A stretch of 64,000 nucleotides of DNA from Streptomyces echinatus (GTDB lineage Bacteria > Actinomycetota > Actinomycetes > Streptomycetales > Streptomycetaceae): NCBI RefSeq assembly GCF_014203595.1, contig NZ_JACHJK010000011.1, positions 248,001-312,000 of the forward strand. The letters are read 5' to 3'. The notes beneath the pieces are model-generated. The model was not told where the DNA came from. It searched no databases and was given only the letters and a program-made list of their open reading frames with translations. The stretch's first letter is position 1. Each line of letters begins with the position of its first letter. The translations under genes were made by a program, and so were the position numbers. Shown piece after piece: positions 50,035 through 59,039 of the stretch.

Positions 50035-50602
50035 CGACCGCGAGCCCGCTGGTGAACGGGGTCAGCGTGTCGTAGTGGATGCACAGCACCACCATCGTGG
50101 CGCCGACGATCGCCGGGACCGCATACAGGTCGCGGTCCCAGCGCAGCAGCGAGGGCACCTCGTTGGCCAGCACGTCCCGCAGCACACCGCCGCCCACGGC
50201 GGTGGCGAGGCCCAGGGTCGCCGAGGCGGTCAGGTTGAGGCCGTAGCTGTACGCCTTCGTCGTACCGCTGACACAGAACAGGCCGAGGCCGGCCGCGTCG
50301 AAGACGAGCACTCCCGTCTGGATCCGCTCCACGTGCGGATGCAGGAAGAAGACGACGAGCGCGGCGATCAGCGGGGTCAGGAAATAACCGAGGTCCGTGA
50401 AGGCGGCCGGGGGTACGGCTCCGATGACCAGGTCGCGGAACAGCCCCCCGCCCAGCGCGGTGACCTCGGCGAGGACGGCGATACCGAAGACGTCGAAGTT
50501 CTTCCGGACGGCCAGCAGGGCGCCGGAGATCGCGAACACGAAGATGCCGACGACATCGAGCGTGTGCTGGACGGAGGGACTGAAGAGTTGCTGGAGCTGC
50601 AC
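49943..50602 (-). CDS. TRIC/UPF0126 family cation channel
   Basis: A 219-residue seven-helix membrane protein with two three-helix repeats. Each repeat carries a glycine-rich kinked segment: ALGGGLFRDLVIGAVPP and AVGGGVLRDVLANEVPS, the TRIC hallmark. Prokaryotic TRIC channels conduct K+ or Na+ as trimers; the physiological role is not established. The GTG start begins QLQQLFSPSVQHTLDVVGIFVFAISGALL. Its 3' end overlaps the convergent esterase gene by 92 bases. Confidence 0.9.
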   Translation of the reverse strand: MQLQQLFSPSVQHTLDVVGIFVFAISGALLAVRKNFDVFGIAVLAEVTALGGGLFRDLVIGAVPPAAFTDLGYFLTPLIAALVVFFLHPHVERIQTGVLVFDAAGLGLFCVSGTTKAYSYGLNLTASATLGLATAVGGGVLRDVLANEVPSLLRWDRDLYAVPAIVGATMVVLCIHYDTLTPFTSGLAVVTAFVLRLLAMRFHWRAPRAWNRRSTVTEE

Positions 50603-50649
50603 CCTGACATTCTCACCTGTCAGGAGGCGTGAACCTTACAAAGCCAGGC

Positions 50650-52041
50650 TCACAGGGTGGGCTTCCCTGCCGTGAACAGCCAGGTGTCGAAGAGATCGTC
50701 CAGCTGCTGCCCGCTCACCCGCTCGGCCAGGCGGATGAAGTCGTCGGTGTCGGCGTTGCCGTACCGGTGCAGCTTCGTCCAGGCCGGCAGCAGCCTGAAG
50801 AAGGCGGGGTCTCCGATCCGCTCGCGCAGCATCTGGAGCGTCATCGCGCCGCGCTGGTAGACGGCGGAGGCGAACATCGTGTCGCGCTGCGGGTCGGCCG
50901 GCTTGATCTGCCAGAAGGCGGAGTCGGCCGGGCGGGAGTCGTAGCCGGCGCGGAAGGAGTCGTGGGCGGAGCGGGTGCCCTGGTGCTCGGCCCACAGCCA
51001 CTGGGCGTAGGTGGCGAATCCCTCGTTGAGCCAGATGTCCTTCCACTGGGCCACGCTCACCGAGTCGCCGAACCACTGGTGGGCCAGCTCGTGCACGATG
51101 GTCGACTCGCTGCGCACGGCCGAGTAGGCGGGCTTGCTCTGCACCTCCAGCGAGAACCCGGCCTCGGGCATGTCGTCGACGATCGCGCCGGTCTCCTCGA
51201 AGGGGTAGGGCCCGAAGACCTGCGACCAGTAGTCGGTGGCGGCGGCGGTGACGGCGTACACGTCGACGGTGCTGCCGTTCTTCAGCACGGGGTCGACCGC
51301 GACGTAGATCGGGGTGCCGCCCGGGGTCCGCCCGGTGCGCACGTCGAACTTGCCGATGGTGGCGGTGGCGAGGTACGTGGCCATCGGCCGGCTCTCCCGC
51401 CAGTGGGTGTACGTGGAGCCGTGCCTGTCGTACGTCGACACGAGCCGGCCGTTGGAGACGGCGGTCAGGCCCTTCGGCGCCTTGATCCGGATGTCGTACG
51501 TGGCCTTGTCGGCGGGGTGGTCGCTGGACGGGAACCAGGTGGAGGCGGCGTTGGGCTCGCAGGCGACGAAGACGCCGTCGCCGGTCTTCATCCAGCCGTA
51601 ACTGGAGCCGAACACGATCGGCCCGCCGAGGGCTTCGGGGACGCCTCCGTAGACGACGGAGACGGTGAAGGTGCGGCCCTTGCGCAGGGCGTCGCGCGGG
51701 GTGACGGTGATCTCGTCGCCGTCGCGGGTGAACCGGGCCCGTCTGCCGTCGACCTCGACGCGCGTGACCTCCAGCTGCTGCAGGTCGAGGTCGAAGGAGG
51801 AGAGGTTCTGGGTCGCCCGCGCCCGCAGGGTCGTACGGCCGTCCAGGCGACCGGTGTCGGGGGTGTAGGCGATGTCCAGGTCGTAGTGACGGGCGTCGAA
51901 GCCGCCGTTGCCCAGCCGGGGGAAGTAGGGGTCGCCGATGCCGGGGGCGCCCGCGGTGGGGGCGGGGGCGGCGGCGATGAGGAGGAAGGAAGCCGCCGCG
52001 GTGGCGAGGACTCCTGAACGTGCCGAACGGGAGAGTGCCAT
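50650..52041 (-). CDS. secreted M1-family aminopeptidase
   Basis: A 463-residue zinc metallopeptidase. A Sec signal (RSGVLATAAASFLLIAAAPAPTAGA) leads into the beta-saddle N-terminal domain (HYDLDIAYTPDTGRLDGRTTLRARA). The zinc site is HELAHQWFGDSVSVAQWKDIWLNEGFATY (HExxH and the distal Glu). There is no large C-terminal HEAT domain, so it belongs to the short secreted M1 type that removes N-terminal residues from extracellular peptides. It lies directly downstream of the oligopeptide transporter on the same strand, an attractive functional pairing, though the hairpin at 52116 separates them. Confidence 0.9.
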   Translation of the reverse strand: MALSRSARSGVLATAAASFLLIAAAPAPTAGAPGIGDPYFPRLGNGGFDARHYDLDIAYTPDTGRLDGRTTLRARATQNLSSFDLDLQQLEVTRVEVDGRRARFTRDGDEITVTPRDALRKGRTFTVSVVYGGVPEALGGPIVFGSSYGWMKTGDGVFVACEPNAASTWFPSSDHPADKATYDIRIKAPKGLTAVSNGRLVSTYDRHGSTYTHWRESRPMATYLATATIGKFDVRTGRTPGGTPIYVAVDPVLKNGSTVDVYAVTAAATDYWSQVFGPYPFEETGAIVDDMPEAGFSLEVQSKPAYSAVRSESTIVHELAHQWFGDSVSVAQWKDIWLNEGFATYAQWLWAEHQGTRSAHDSFRAGYDSRPADSAFWQIKPADPQRDTMFASAVYQRGAMTLQMLRERIGDPAFFRLLPAWTKLHRYGNADTDDFIRLAERVSGQQLDDLFDTWLFTAGKPTL

Positions 52042-52115
52042 GAATCGTCCCTTTCGAGCGTGTACCGATCAGTGGTCGGACACGGACGACTCTGCACTCC
52101 CCCGCTCGGGCATGT

Positions 52116-52140
52116 ACATGACTTTGCCCAGTTGTCATGT
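52116..52140 (-). terminator. hairpin at the end of the oligopeptide transporter operon
   Basis: ACATGAC / GTCATGT (7 bp, extended by two pairs) with an 11-base loop, one base after the last stop codon of the operon and about 75 bases before the M1 peptidase start. Confidence 0.5.
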
Positions 52141-52141
52141 G

Positions 52142-53689
52142 CTACTTGTCGGTTGACTCCTGGGAGTCGGTGCCGGCCTGACGGTCCGTCTCCTCGGCGG
52201 CGGCCTCCGGCTCCTCGGCGGGAGCGTCGGCCTCGGCCGCGGGGGCGGCGGGTTCCTCGGCGGGCTCGGCAGGCTCGGCGGCCTCGGGGGCGGCCTTCCC
52301 TGTCGAGGGCTTGCCGGTCGAGGGCTTGCCGGTCGAGGTCTTCGCGCCGGGGCCGGTCTTCTCGCCGGCCTCCTCCGCCGCGGCGGCCTCCTCGGCCGCC
52401 ACCTCCTCGGCGAGCGTCACCTCCTCGGCCTCCGAAGCCTTCTCGGGCTCCGACGCCTTCTCCGCCACCGGCTTCTTCTCGGCGTCCGAAGCCTTCTCGG
52501 GCTCCGGCTTCTTCTCGGTCACCGGAGCCTTCTCGGCCACCGAAGCTTCCTCGGCCGAACCGTCGGCGGCGTCCGGCACCAGTTCCGACGCCTTCTTCGC
52601 CGCCGACAGCAGGACCGTGTCCTGCGGCGCCTGGTCGGCGAAGTTCTCCGGGTGGTGGCACGCGACCCGCTGACCCGGCTTCAGCTCCACGAGCTGCGGC
52701 TCGGTCGTCTTGCAGATCTGCGTCGCCTTCCAGCACCGGGTGTGGAACCGGCAGCCGGACGGCGGCGCGATCGGCGAGGGCACGTCGCCGCGCAGCAGGA
52801 TCCGCTCGTTCTTCTGGCCCCGGCGCTTGGTGTCCGGCACCGGCACCGCCGACATCAGCGCCTTGGTGTACGGGTGCATCGGCGACTCGTACAGCGAGGT
52901 GCGGTCGGCCAGCTCGACGATCTTGCCGAGGTACATCACCGCGATCCGGTCCGAGACGTGCCGGACGACCGAGAGGTCGTGCGCGATGATCACGTAGGTG
53001 AGGCCGAGTTCCTGCTGGAGGTCGTCCATGAGGTTGACGACCTGCGCCTGGATCGACACGTCCAGCGCGGAGACCGGCTCGTCCGCCACGACCAGCTTCG
53101 GCTTCAGGGCGAGCGCGCGGGCGATGCCGATGCGCTGGCGCTGACCGCCGGAGAACTCGTGCGGGTAGCGGTTGTAGTGCTCGGGGCTGAGGCCGACCAG
53201 TTCGAGGAGCCGCTGGACCTCCTTCTTCACCCCGCCCTCCGGCTCGACGCCCTGGAGCCGGAAGGGCGCCGAGACGATCGAGCCGATGGTGTGGCGGGGG
53301 TTCAGGGAGCCGTACGGATCCTGGAAGATCATCTGGATGTCGCGGCGCAGCGGGCGCATCTGCCCGGTGCTCAGCCGCGTGATGTCCCGGCCCTCGAAGG
53401 TGATCCTGCCGCCGGTCGGGTCCTGGAGGCGGGTGATGACCCGGCCCATGGTCGACTTGCCGCAGCCCGACTCGCCGACGACGCCCAGGGTCTCGCCCTT
53501 GCGCACCTCGAAGTCGATGCCGTCGACGGCCTTCACGGCGCCGACCTGGCGCTGCAGGATGCCCTTCTTGATCGGGAAGTGCTTGGTCAGTCCCTCGACC
53601 TTCAGCAGCACGTCACGCTCTTCGGGGGCCGACGCCTGCTTCGGGACCGCGGCCTCGGCGACGGTGTCCGTCTTCTTGGTCTCACTCAC
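52142..53689 (-). CDS. oligopeptide ABC transporter ATP-binding protein (OppF type) with long acidic C-terminal tail
   Basis: A 515-residue ATPase. Walker A GESGCGKS is near 75, the Q-loop in IFQDPYGSLNPR, signature FSGGQRQRIG, Walker B LVVADEP and the H-loop IAHDLS, followed by the oligopeptide-type Cys-rich C-terminal segment (GCRFHTRCWKATQICKTTEPQ). A normal OppF would end at about 365. Here a further 150 residues of Glu/Ala/Lys/Pro repeats follow (EKKPEPEKASDAEKKP and similar, then STGKPSTGKPSTGK). The start overlaps the preceding ATPase stop as GTGA, implying coupling. Confidence 0.92.
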   Translation of the reverse strand: MSETKKTDTVAEAAVPKQASAPEERDVLLKVEGLTKHFPIKKGILQRQVGAVKAVDGIDFEVRKGETLGVVGESGCGKSTMGRVITRLQDPTGGRITFEGRDITRLSTGQMRPLRRDIQMIFQDPYGSLNPRHTIGSIVSAPFRLQGVEPEGGVKKEVQRLLELVGLSPEHYNRYPHEFSGGQRQRIGIARALALKPKLVVADEPVSALDVSIQAQVVNLMDDLQQELGLTYVIIAHDLSVVRHVSDRIAVMYLGKIVELADRTSLYESPMHPYTKALMSAVPVPDTKRRGQKNERILLRGDVPSPIAPPSGCRFHTRCWKATQICKTTEPQLVELKPGQRVACHHPENFADQAPQDTVLLSAAKKASELVPDAADGSAEEASVAEKAPVTEKKPEPEKASDAEKKPVAEKASEPEKASEAEEVTLAEEVAAEEAAAAEEAGEKTGPGAKTSTGKPSTGKPSTGKAAPEAAEPAEPAEEPAAPAAEADAPAEEPEAAAEETDRQAGTDSQESTDK

Positions 53690-54780
53690 AGCTTCGGCGC
53701 AATCTCTTCGGTCCAGATCCGCTCACGGTCCTCTGCCGAGAGGTGACAGGCGGACCAGTGCCCGGTGCTCACCTGCTCCAGCTCGGGGCGCACCGTGCGG
53801 GTGACATTCCCCTTGGGGACGTCCGCGTACGGGCAGCGCGGGTGGAAGGCGCAGCCCGAGGGGACGTTGATGAGGCTCGGCGGGGAGCCCTTGACCGGGA
53901 TGAGCCGTTCGGAGGTCTCGCGGTCGATGCGGGGCATCGAGCCGAGCAGGCCCCAGGTGTAGGGGTGCTGCGGCTGCTCGAAGACCTCGCCGGCCGAACC
54001 GCGCTCCACGCACCGGCCGCCGTACATCACGAGGACGTCGTCGGCGATCTCGGCGACCACACCGAGGTCGTGGGTGATCATGATGACCGCGGAGCCGAAC
54101 TCCTTCTGCAGGTCCCGGATCAGGTCGAGGATCTGCGCCTGGACGGTCACGTCGAGGGCGGTGGTCGGCTCGTCCGCGATGAGCAGCTCGGGGTTGTTCA
54201 CCAGCGCCATGGCGATCATGGCGCGCTGGCGCATACCGCCGGAGAACTCGTGCGGGTAGCCGTCGACGCGCTTGGCCGGCTCGGGGATACCGACGCGGTC
54301 GAGCATCTCGATGGCCCGGGCGCGGGCGACCTTCTTGCTCACCTTGTGGTGGACCCGGTAGGCCTCCACGATCTGGTCGCCGACCTTGTAGTACGGGTGC
54401 ATCGCGGACAGCGGGTCCTGGAAGATCATCGCCATCTCCCGGCCGCGGAGCTTGCGCACCTCGTCCGGGGAGGCGGAGACCAGTTCCTGGCCGTCCAGCC
54501 AGATCTCGCCGGACATACGCACGTTCTTGCCGCGGGTGCCGAGCCGGTGCAGGCCCATGATGGCCTGCGAGGTCACCGACTTGCCGGAGCCGGACTCGCC
54601 GACGATGGCGAGGGTCCGGCCCTTCTCCAGCGAGAAGCTGAGCCCGTCGACGGACTTGACCACGCCGTCGTCGGTCGGGAAGTGCACCTTGAGGTCGCGG
54701 ACCTCCAGGAAGGCTTCGGGCGCCTGGCGGCCGGAGGTGGGCTCGCCCACTGCGGCGCCGGTCTTGGAGAGTTCGGTCAC
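53686..54780 (-). CDS. oligopeptide ABC transporter ATP-binding protein (OppD type)
   Basis: A 364-residue ATPase partner. Walker A is GESGSGKS, Q-loop IFQDPLSAMHP, signature FSGGMRQRAMI, Walker B LLIADEP and H-loop ITHDLG. The C-terminal oligopeptide-specific region PSGCAFHPRCPYAD is present (Fe-S or metal-binding Cys in the Opp/Dpp family). GTG 54780 overlaps the permease stop (GTGA), and the stop overlaps the next start, so translation is probably coupled through the run. Confidence 0.94.
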   Translation of the reverse strand: MTELSKTGAAVGEPTSGRQAPEAFLEVRDLKVHFPTDDGVVKSVDGLSFSLEKGRTLAIVGESGSGKSVTSQAIMGLHRLGTRGKNVRMSGEIWLDGQELVSASPDEVRKLRGREMAMIFQDPLSAMHPYYKVGDQIVEAYRVHHKVSKKVARARAIEMLDRVGIPEPAKRVDGYPHEFSGGMRQRAMIAMALVNNPELLIADEPTTALDVTVQAQILDLIRDLQKEFGSAVIMITHDLGVVAEIADDVLVMYGGRCVERGSAGEVFEQPQHPYTWGLLGSMPRIDRETSERLIPVKGSPPSLINVPSGCAFHPRCPYADVPKGNVTRTVRPELEQVSTGHWSACHLSAEDRERIWTEEIAPKL

Positions 54781-55784
54781 GAGAGCCTCACCCGCGGGTC
54801 GGCGGCGGCGTAGAGCACGTCCACCACAAGATTTGCGATCACGACGAAGGAAGCGGCGAGCAGGGTGACGCCGAGGATCTTGGGCAGGTCGTTGTCGGTG
54901 ATGCCCTGCACCGCGTACTGGCCGATGCCGGGCAGTGAGAAGACGTACTCCGTGATCACGGCACCGCCGAGCAGCAGGCCGATGTCCATGCCGAAGACCG
55001 TGATGATCGGGGTGAGGGCGGCGCGCAGACCGTGCCGGGTGACGACGGTGCGCTCCCGCAGCCCCTTGGCGCGGGCCGTGCGGATGAAGTCCTCGTTCAT
55101 CGTCTCCAGCATGCCCGAGCGGGTCAGCCGCGCGTAGATGGCGGAGTACAGGAGGGCCAGCGAACACCACGCCGGGAAGAGGGTGTTGGCCCACTGCGCC
55201 GGGTTCTCGGTGAACGGGACGTAGGTGCGGCCGAAGATCGGCAGCTTGACGGTGAAGAGCAGGAGCGCCAGGTTGCCCGTGAAGAACATGGGCAGCGAGA
55301 CGCCGGAGAGCGCGATACCCATGAAGGCGCGGTCGTAGACCGAGCGCGGCTTCAGCGCGGAGATCACACCGGCCACCACGCCGGAGACCAGCCACAGCAC
55401 GGCGGCGCCCACGGCGAGCGAGAGGGTGATGGGGATACGGGAGGTGAGCTCCGGCCAGACCGCCTGGTGGTTCTTGAAGGAGTAGCCGAAGCACGGTGCG
55501 TCGCAGTGCACCGTGGTGGGGCCGAGGTCATAGCTGGCGCCGGCCACGATCCCCTTGATGAAGTGCCAGTACTGGACGTAGACAGGCTGGTCCAGACCGA
55601 GGTTGTGCTTGACGGCGTCGATGTCCGCCTGCGACGGGCTCTTGCCGATGTACTGCTGCGCCAGCTGGTCCGCTGTCTGGCCGGCGAGCCGTGGCAGCAG
55701 GAAGAAGATGGCGAAGGTGACCGCGGAGACGACCAGCAGCAGGATCACTGCCGCGAACGTCCGGCGGAGGATGTACGAGATCAC
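54777..55784 (-). CDS. oligopeptide ABC transporter permease (OppB type)
   Basis: A 335-residue inner-membrane permease. It starts with the DppB/OppB signature ISYILRRTFAAVILLLVVSAVTFAIFFLLP, has a periplasmic loop up to about 110, five further helices and the cytoplasmic EAA loop (EDFIRTARAKGLRERTVVTRHGLRAALTPIITV). It lies after the substrate-binding protein (72-base gap) and overlaps the ATPase start. Confidence 0.94.
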   Translation of the reverse strand: MISYILRRTFAAVILLLVVSAVTFAIFFLLPRLAGQTADQLAQQYIGKSPSQADIDAVKHNLGLDQPVYVQYWHFIKGIVAGASYDLGPTTVHCDAPCFGYSFKNHQAVWPELTSRIPITLSLAVGAAVLWLVSGVVAGVISALKPRSVYDRAFMGIALSGVSLPMFFTGNLALLLFTVKLPIFGRTYVPFTENPAQWANTLFPAWCSLALLYSAIYARLTRSGMLETMNEDFIRTARAKGLRERTVVTRHGLRAALTPIITVFGMDIGLLLGGAVITEYVFSLPGIGQYAVQGITDNDLPKILGVTLLAASFVVIANLVVDVLYAAADPRVRLS

Positions 55785-55856
55785 GGGGACCGGCGCTGGT
55801 GCCCGCGGGCCGCGAAGCCCGCGGGCACCAATGCCTTCACCTGCCTTCCGGGGCTG

Positions 55857-57608
55857 CTACTTCGACGCGACGCCGATGTTGAGGTAGTCGTACTGACCGC
55901 TGAAGGCCGCCGTGGAAACCAGGTTGGTGTAGGTCGTCGGGCGGCCCAGCAGGACCTTGAAGTAGGTCAGCGGGACCAGGACGGCGTCGTCCATGGTCTT
56001 CTTGTCGATCTGGGTGTAGAGGCTGTTGCGCTCGTTGTTGTCCTGAGTGCCGATCGCCTTCGCCAGCAGGGCGTTGACGTCCTTGCTGTCGTACTGCGAC
56101 AGGTTGGTGTTACCGGACTGGCTGATCGCCTTGCCGTTCAGGATCTGCTGCAGGAAGCCGTAGCCGGAGGGCCAGTCGGCGCCCCACTGCATCATCTCCA
56201 GGCCGATGTTCTGCTTCTTGGTGAACTTCGGCACGCCCGCGTAGTCGGTGAAGTACTTGCCGGACGGGTACTGCTTGAGGCTGGCGTTGATGCCGACCTT
56301 CTTCAGCGAGTTGATGATCGCCGTGGCCGCGTCGATCTCCTGCGGACGGTCCGACCGCGCCGAGATGTTGGTCGAGATCGAGGTCTTGCCGCAGGCCTTC
56401 AGCTGCTCCTTGGCCTTGGCGACGTCACCCTTGCTGTCCTTGGTCGCGTAGACGTCGGACTTGGCGTAGCCCGGGATGTCCGGGGGCAGCACCGTGGAGG
56501 CGATGTCGCCGCGGATCGGGCCGCCCTCGGCGGTCTGCACCGAGACCTTGTCGACGGCGTACTGCACGGCCTTGCGGCACTCGAGCTTGTCGAACGGCGC
56601 GACCGTGGTGTTGATCGCCATGTAGACGAGACGGCCACCGAAGGTGTTGTCCGTGTTCGCCTTCTTGGCGGGGTCGGTGAGCACCTGGGCCTGCGTCGCC
56701 GCCTGGACACCGGTACCGGCCAGGTCGATGGCCTTGCCGGCCATGACGTCCTGGTCGATGGTCTCCGGGTTGACCTTCAGCTTGACGACGATCTTGTCCG
56801 GCAGCTGCTTGCGCAGCGGGTCGGTCTTGGCGTCCCAGTTCTCGTTGCGCACGAGCACGGCCTGCTTGCCGTCCTCGTAGCTCTGGAACTTGTAGGAGCC
56901 CGACGACACGATGTGCTTGACGTAGTCGACGCCCGTGTCCTTGGCCTGGGGCACCGGGGCCGTCTGCGGGGCGGCGACCAGGTAGTCGAACTCCTGGAAG
57001 GCCTGCTTCAGGTGGAAGACGACGGTGGTGTCGTCCGGCGTCTCGATGGAGGACAGGCCCTTGGCGCTCTTGTCCTTGTACGGGCCCTTGTACTTGTCGC
57101 CGCCGGCCATGAACTGCTGGAAGTAGTTCGGGCCGAGGGAGAGCACGTCACGCGCGAAGTTGGAACGCTCGACGGCGTACTTGACGTCCTTCGAGGTGAT
57201 CGGCGAGCCGTCCTCGTACTTCAGGCCGGAACGCAGCTTGTACGTCCAGGTCTTGCCGCCGTCGCTCGGGACGCCCTTGCTCGCCGCGAGGTCCGGGACC
57301 AGGGTGTTGCCCTCTTCGCCGGCGCCGGGCTGGAAGGTCATCAGCGGGCGGGCCCACAGCCGGCTGAGGTTGTACATGTACGCGTAGTACGTGTTGCCCG
57401 GGTCGAAGGAGTCCGGGACGTCGGACATCTCGTAGGTGAGCGTCCCGCCCTTCTTGTCCGACGCGTTCACGACGCCCTTGGTCGCGGCGTTGGCCCCGGC
57501 CGACTTGGTGCCGTTCTCGTTCTTGTTGTCATCGGCCTTGCTGCAACCCGCAAGAAACAGGCTGGCGGTGCCGATGGCCGCGATCGCGGCCAGCGCTGAC
57601 CTTCGCAT
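55857..57608 (-). CDS. oligopeptide-binding lipoprotein
   Basis: A 583-residue extracytoplasmic solute-binding protein (family 5). The signal peptide ends in the lipobox LFLAGC (Cys about 22). It contains DSFDPGNTYYAYMYNLSRLWARPL near the start, a SBP_bac_5 core (WTYKLRSGLKYEDGSPITSKDVKYAVER) and the closing segment ALLAKAIGTQDNNERNSLYTQIDKKTMDDAVLVPL. It captures peptides for the flanking permeases. ATG 57608 has GGAGGGG upstream; an ATG seven codons earlier lies on the purine run. Peptide uptake systems of this class in Streptomyces can act in development (BldK); this is a different locus. Confidence 0.93.
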   Translation of the reverse strand: MRRSALAAIAAIGTASLFLAGCSKADDNKNENGTKSAGANAATKGVVNASDKKGGTLTYEMSDVPDSFDPGNTYYAYMYNLSRLWARPLMTFQPGAGEEGNTLVPDLAASKGVPSDGGKTWTYKLRSGLKYEDGSPITSKDVKYAVERSNFARDVLSLGPNYFQQFMAGGDKYKGPYKDKSAKGLSSIETPDDTTVVFHLKQAFQEFDYLVAAPQTAPVPQAKDTGVDYVKHIVSSGSYKFQSYEDGKQAVLVRNENWDAKTDPLRKQLPDKIVVKLKVNPETIDQDVMAGKAIDLAGTGVQAATQAQVLTDPAKKANTDNTFGGRLVYMAINTTVAPFDKLECRKAVQYAVDKVSVQTAEGGPIRGDIASTVLPPDIPGYAKSDVYATKDSKGDVAKAKEQLKACGKTSISTNISARSDRPQEIDAATAIINSLKKVGINASLKQYPSGKYFTDYAGVPKFTKKQNIGLEMMQWGADWPSGYGFLQQILNGKAISQSGNTNLSQYDSKDVNALLAKAIGTQDNNERNSLYTQIDKKTMDDAVLVPLTYFKVLLGRPTTYTNLVSTAAFSGQYDYLNIGVASK

Positions 57609-57663
57609 GATGGGCGCTTTCCCCTCCATAGTCGGAAACTTTTCGGGCTCTCCGCGGCCGGCG

Positions 57664-58662
57664 TCAGCGGCTGCGCGGGTCGAGAGCATCGCGGAGACCG
57701 TCGCCGAGCAGGTTGAACGCCAGGACGGTCACGAAGATGGCGAGGCCGGGGACGATCATGTACTGGGGGTCGACCTGGTAGAAGGTGACCGCCTCACGGA
57801 GCATGCCGCCCCAGGACGCCTGCGGGGGCTGGATGCCGACGCCGAGGAAGCTGAGGGAGGCCTCGAAGAGGATGTTGGTCGGGATGAGCAGCGTCGAGTA
57901 GACGATGATCGGGCCGACCAGGTTCGGCATCAGTTCCCGGAACAGGATGTAGGGAGCCTTGGCGCCCATGCCCCGGGAGGCGTCCACGAACTCGCGCTCG
58001 CGCAGGGCGAGGGTCTGACCGCGCACGATCCGGCCCAGGTACGGCCAGTTGAAGAAGCCGATGACGAAGATCAGCACGCTCAGGTGGAGCGGCAGCCCCT
58101 CCAGGCCGAAGGCGCCGCCCTGAAGGGTGGCGGAGATGGAGATGGCGAACAGCAGGAGGGGGAAGGCGAGGAACGTGTCCATCAGCCGGCTGATGATCGA
58201 GTCGACCCGCCCGCCGTAGTAGCCGGCGACGACACCCATGATCGCGCCGATGACGTTGGACAGGATGGTGGCGCCGAAGGCGACCACCAGCGACACCCAG
58301 GAGCCCTCCAGGATGCGGGTGGCGATGTCCCGGCCGAACTTCGGGTCGACGCCGAGCGGGTGGTCCGCGCTCATGCCGCCCCAACTGCCCTTGGGCAGCG
58401 AGGTGTTGGCGTCGATCAGGTCCTGGTTGAAGGCGTTGGGGTCGAGGCCGAGCATGGCCTGGAGGGGACGCGAGAGGACAGCGAGGAGGATCAGCAGGAT
58501 CACGATGACGCCGCCCGCGACGGCGGCCTTGTCCTTCTTGAACCGGGTCCAGGCGATCTGCCCCAGGGAACGACCCTCGATCTGCCCCTTACCGGCACCC
58601 TCCAGCACAGCCTCCGGCTGTGCCTCGGCTGCCGCCCCGGTGGTCTCGATCGGTGCGGTCAC
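57664..58662 (-). CDS. oligopeptide ABC transporter permease (OppC type)
   Basis: A 332-residue permease, first gene of the operon. A short cytoplasmic N-terminus leads to helix 1 (AVAGGVIVILLILLAVLS), then the OppC-type periplasmic segment ending HPLGVDPKFGRDIATRILEGSWVSL, and five more helices with the EAA loop (EFVDASRGMGAKAPYILFRELMPNLVGPI). GTG 58662 is preferred because AGAGGGG lies nine bases before it; ATG 58734 would add a basic 24-residue tail and also has a possible site. Gene order C-A-B-D-F is unusual among opp operons, with the binding protein between the two permeases. Confidence 0.92.
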   Translation of the reverse strand: MTAPIETTGAAAEAQPEAVLEGAGKGQIEGRSLGQIAWTRFKKDKAAVAGGVIVILLILLAVLSRPLQAMLGLDPNAFNQDLIDANTSLPKGSWGGMSADHPLGVDPKFGRDIATRILEGSWVSLVVAFGATILSNVIGAIMGVVAGYYGGRVDSIISRLMDTFLAFPLLLFAISISATLQGGAFGLEGLPLHLSVLIFVIGFFNWPYLGRIVRGQTLALREREFVDASRGMGAKAPYILFRELMPNLVGPIIVYSTLLIPTNILFEASLSFLGVGIQPPQASWGGMLREAVTFYQVDPQYMIVPGLAIFVTVLAFNLLGDGLRDALDPRSR

Positions 58663-58847
58663 GGTGAGCGACCCCTCTCGCCGGTGGTGACCGGCCTGCG
58701 CCTGCCGCGGTTTGCGGCTTTGTCGACTTGCCATCGATCACGAGATCTCCACCTCGTGGTCTGAGTCGCGAGTCTTCAGCGTCGTTGCGATCACCCGCCA
58801 GATGTGGCGGCGAAAGTATGCGCAACCGTGATGCAGTCCGGGGGATT

Positions 58848-58872
58848 CCGTTATCCGAACAGTGGGTAACGG
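58848..58872. promoter_or_regulatory. inverted repeat in the 377-base gap upstream of the transporter operon
   Basis: CCGTTATCC / GGGTAACGG (one wobble) with a seven-base loop, further bracketed by GTCC/GGAC. The surrounding gap (58663-59039) holds no gene with support and must contain the transporter promoter, so this may be an operator rather than a terminator. Confidence 0.4.
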
Positions 58873-59016
58873 CTCTCGGACGCGGTCCAGTTGGGGCAGA
58901 ACGGCAAATTTGCGCGGTTCGGGACGTTCGGTCGATGTCTACGCGCGCAGAAGCGCTTCGGTCACGTAAAACTTGCGATCCGGGCCAAGCGGGTGCCGTG
59001 CGGTCCAGTTGCGCAC

Positions 59017-59032
59017 GGCCCCGCTCGGGGCC
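59017..59032 (-). terminator. hairpin after the first SseB-type gene
   Basis: GGCCCC / GGGGCC with a four-base loop, eight bases after the SseB-type stop. Confidence 0.5.
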
Positions 59033-59039
59033 CGCCGGC

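Noticed and set aside
53686..55494. Single long frame suggesting a permease-ATPase fusion
   Set aside because: The upstream part is the shadow of the permease gene; the real ATPase starts at GTG 54780 with a GTGA overlap.
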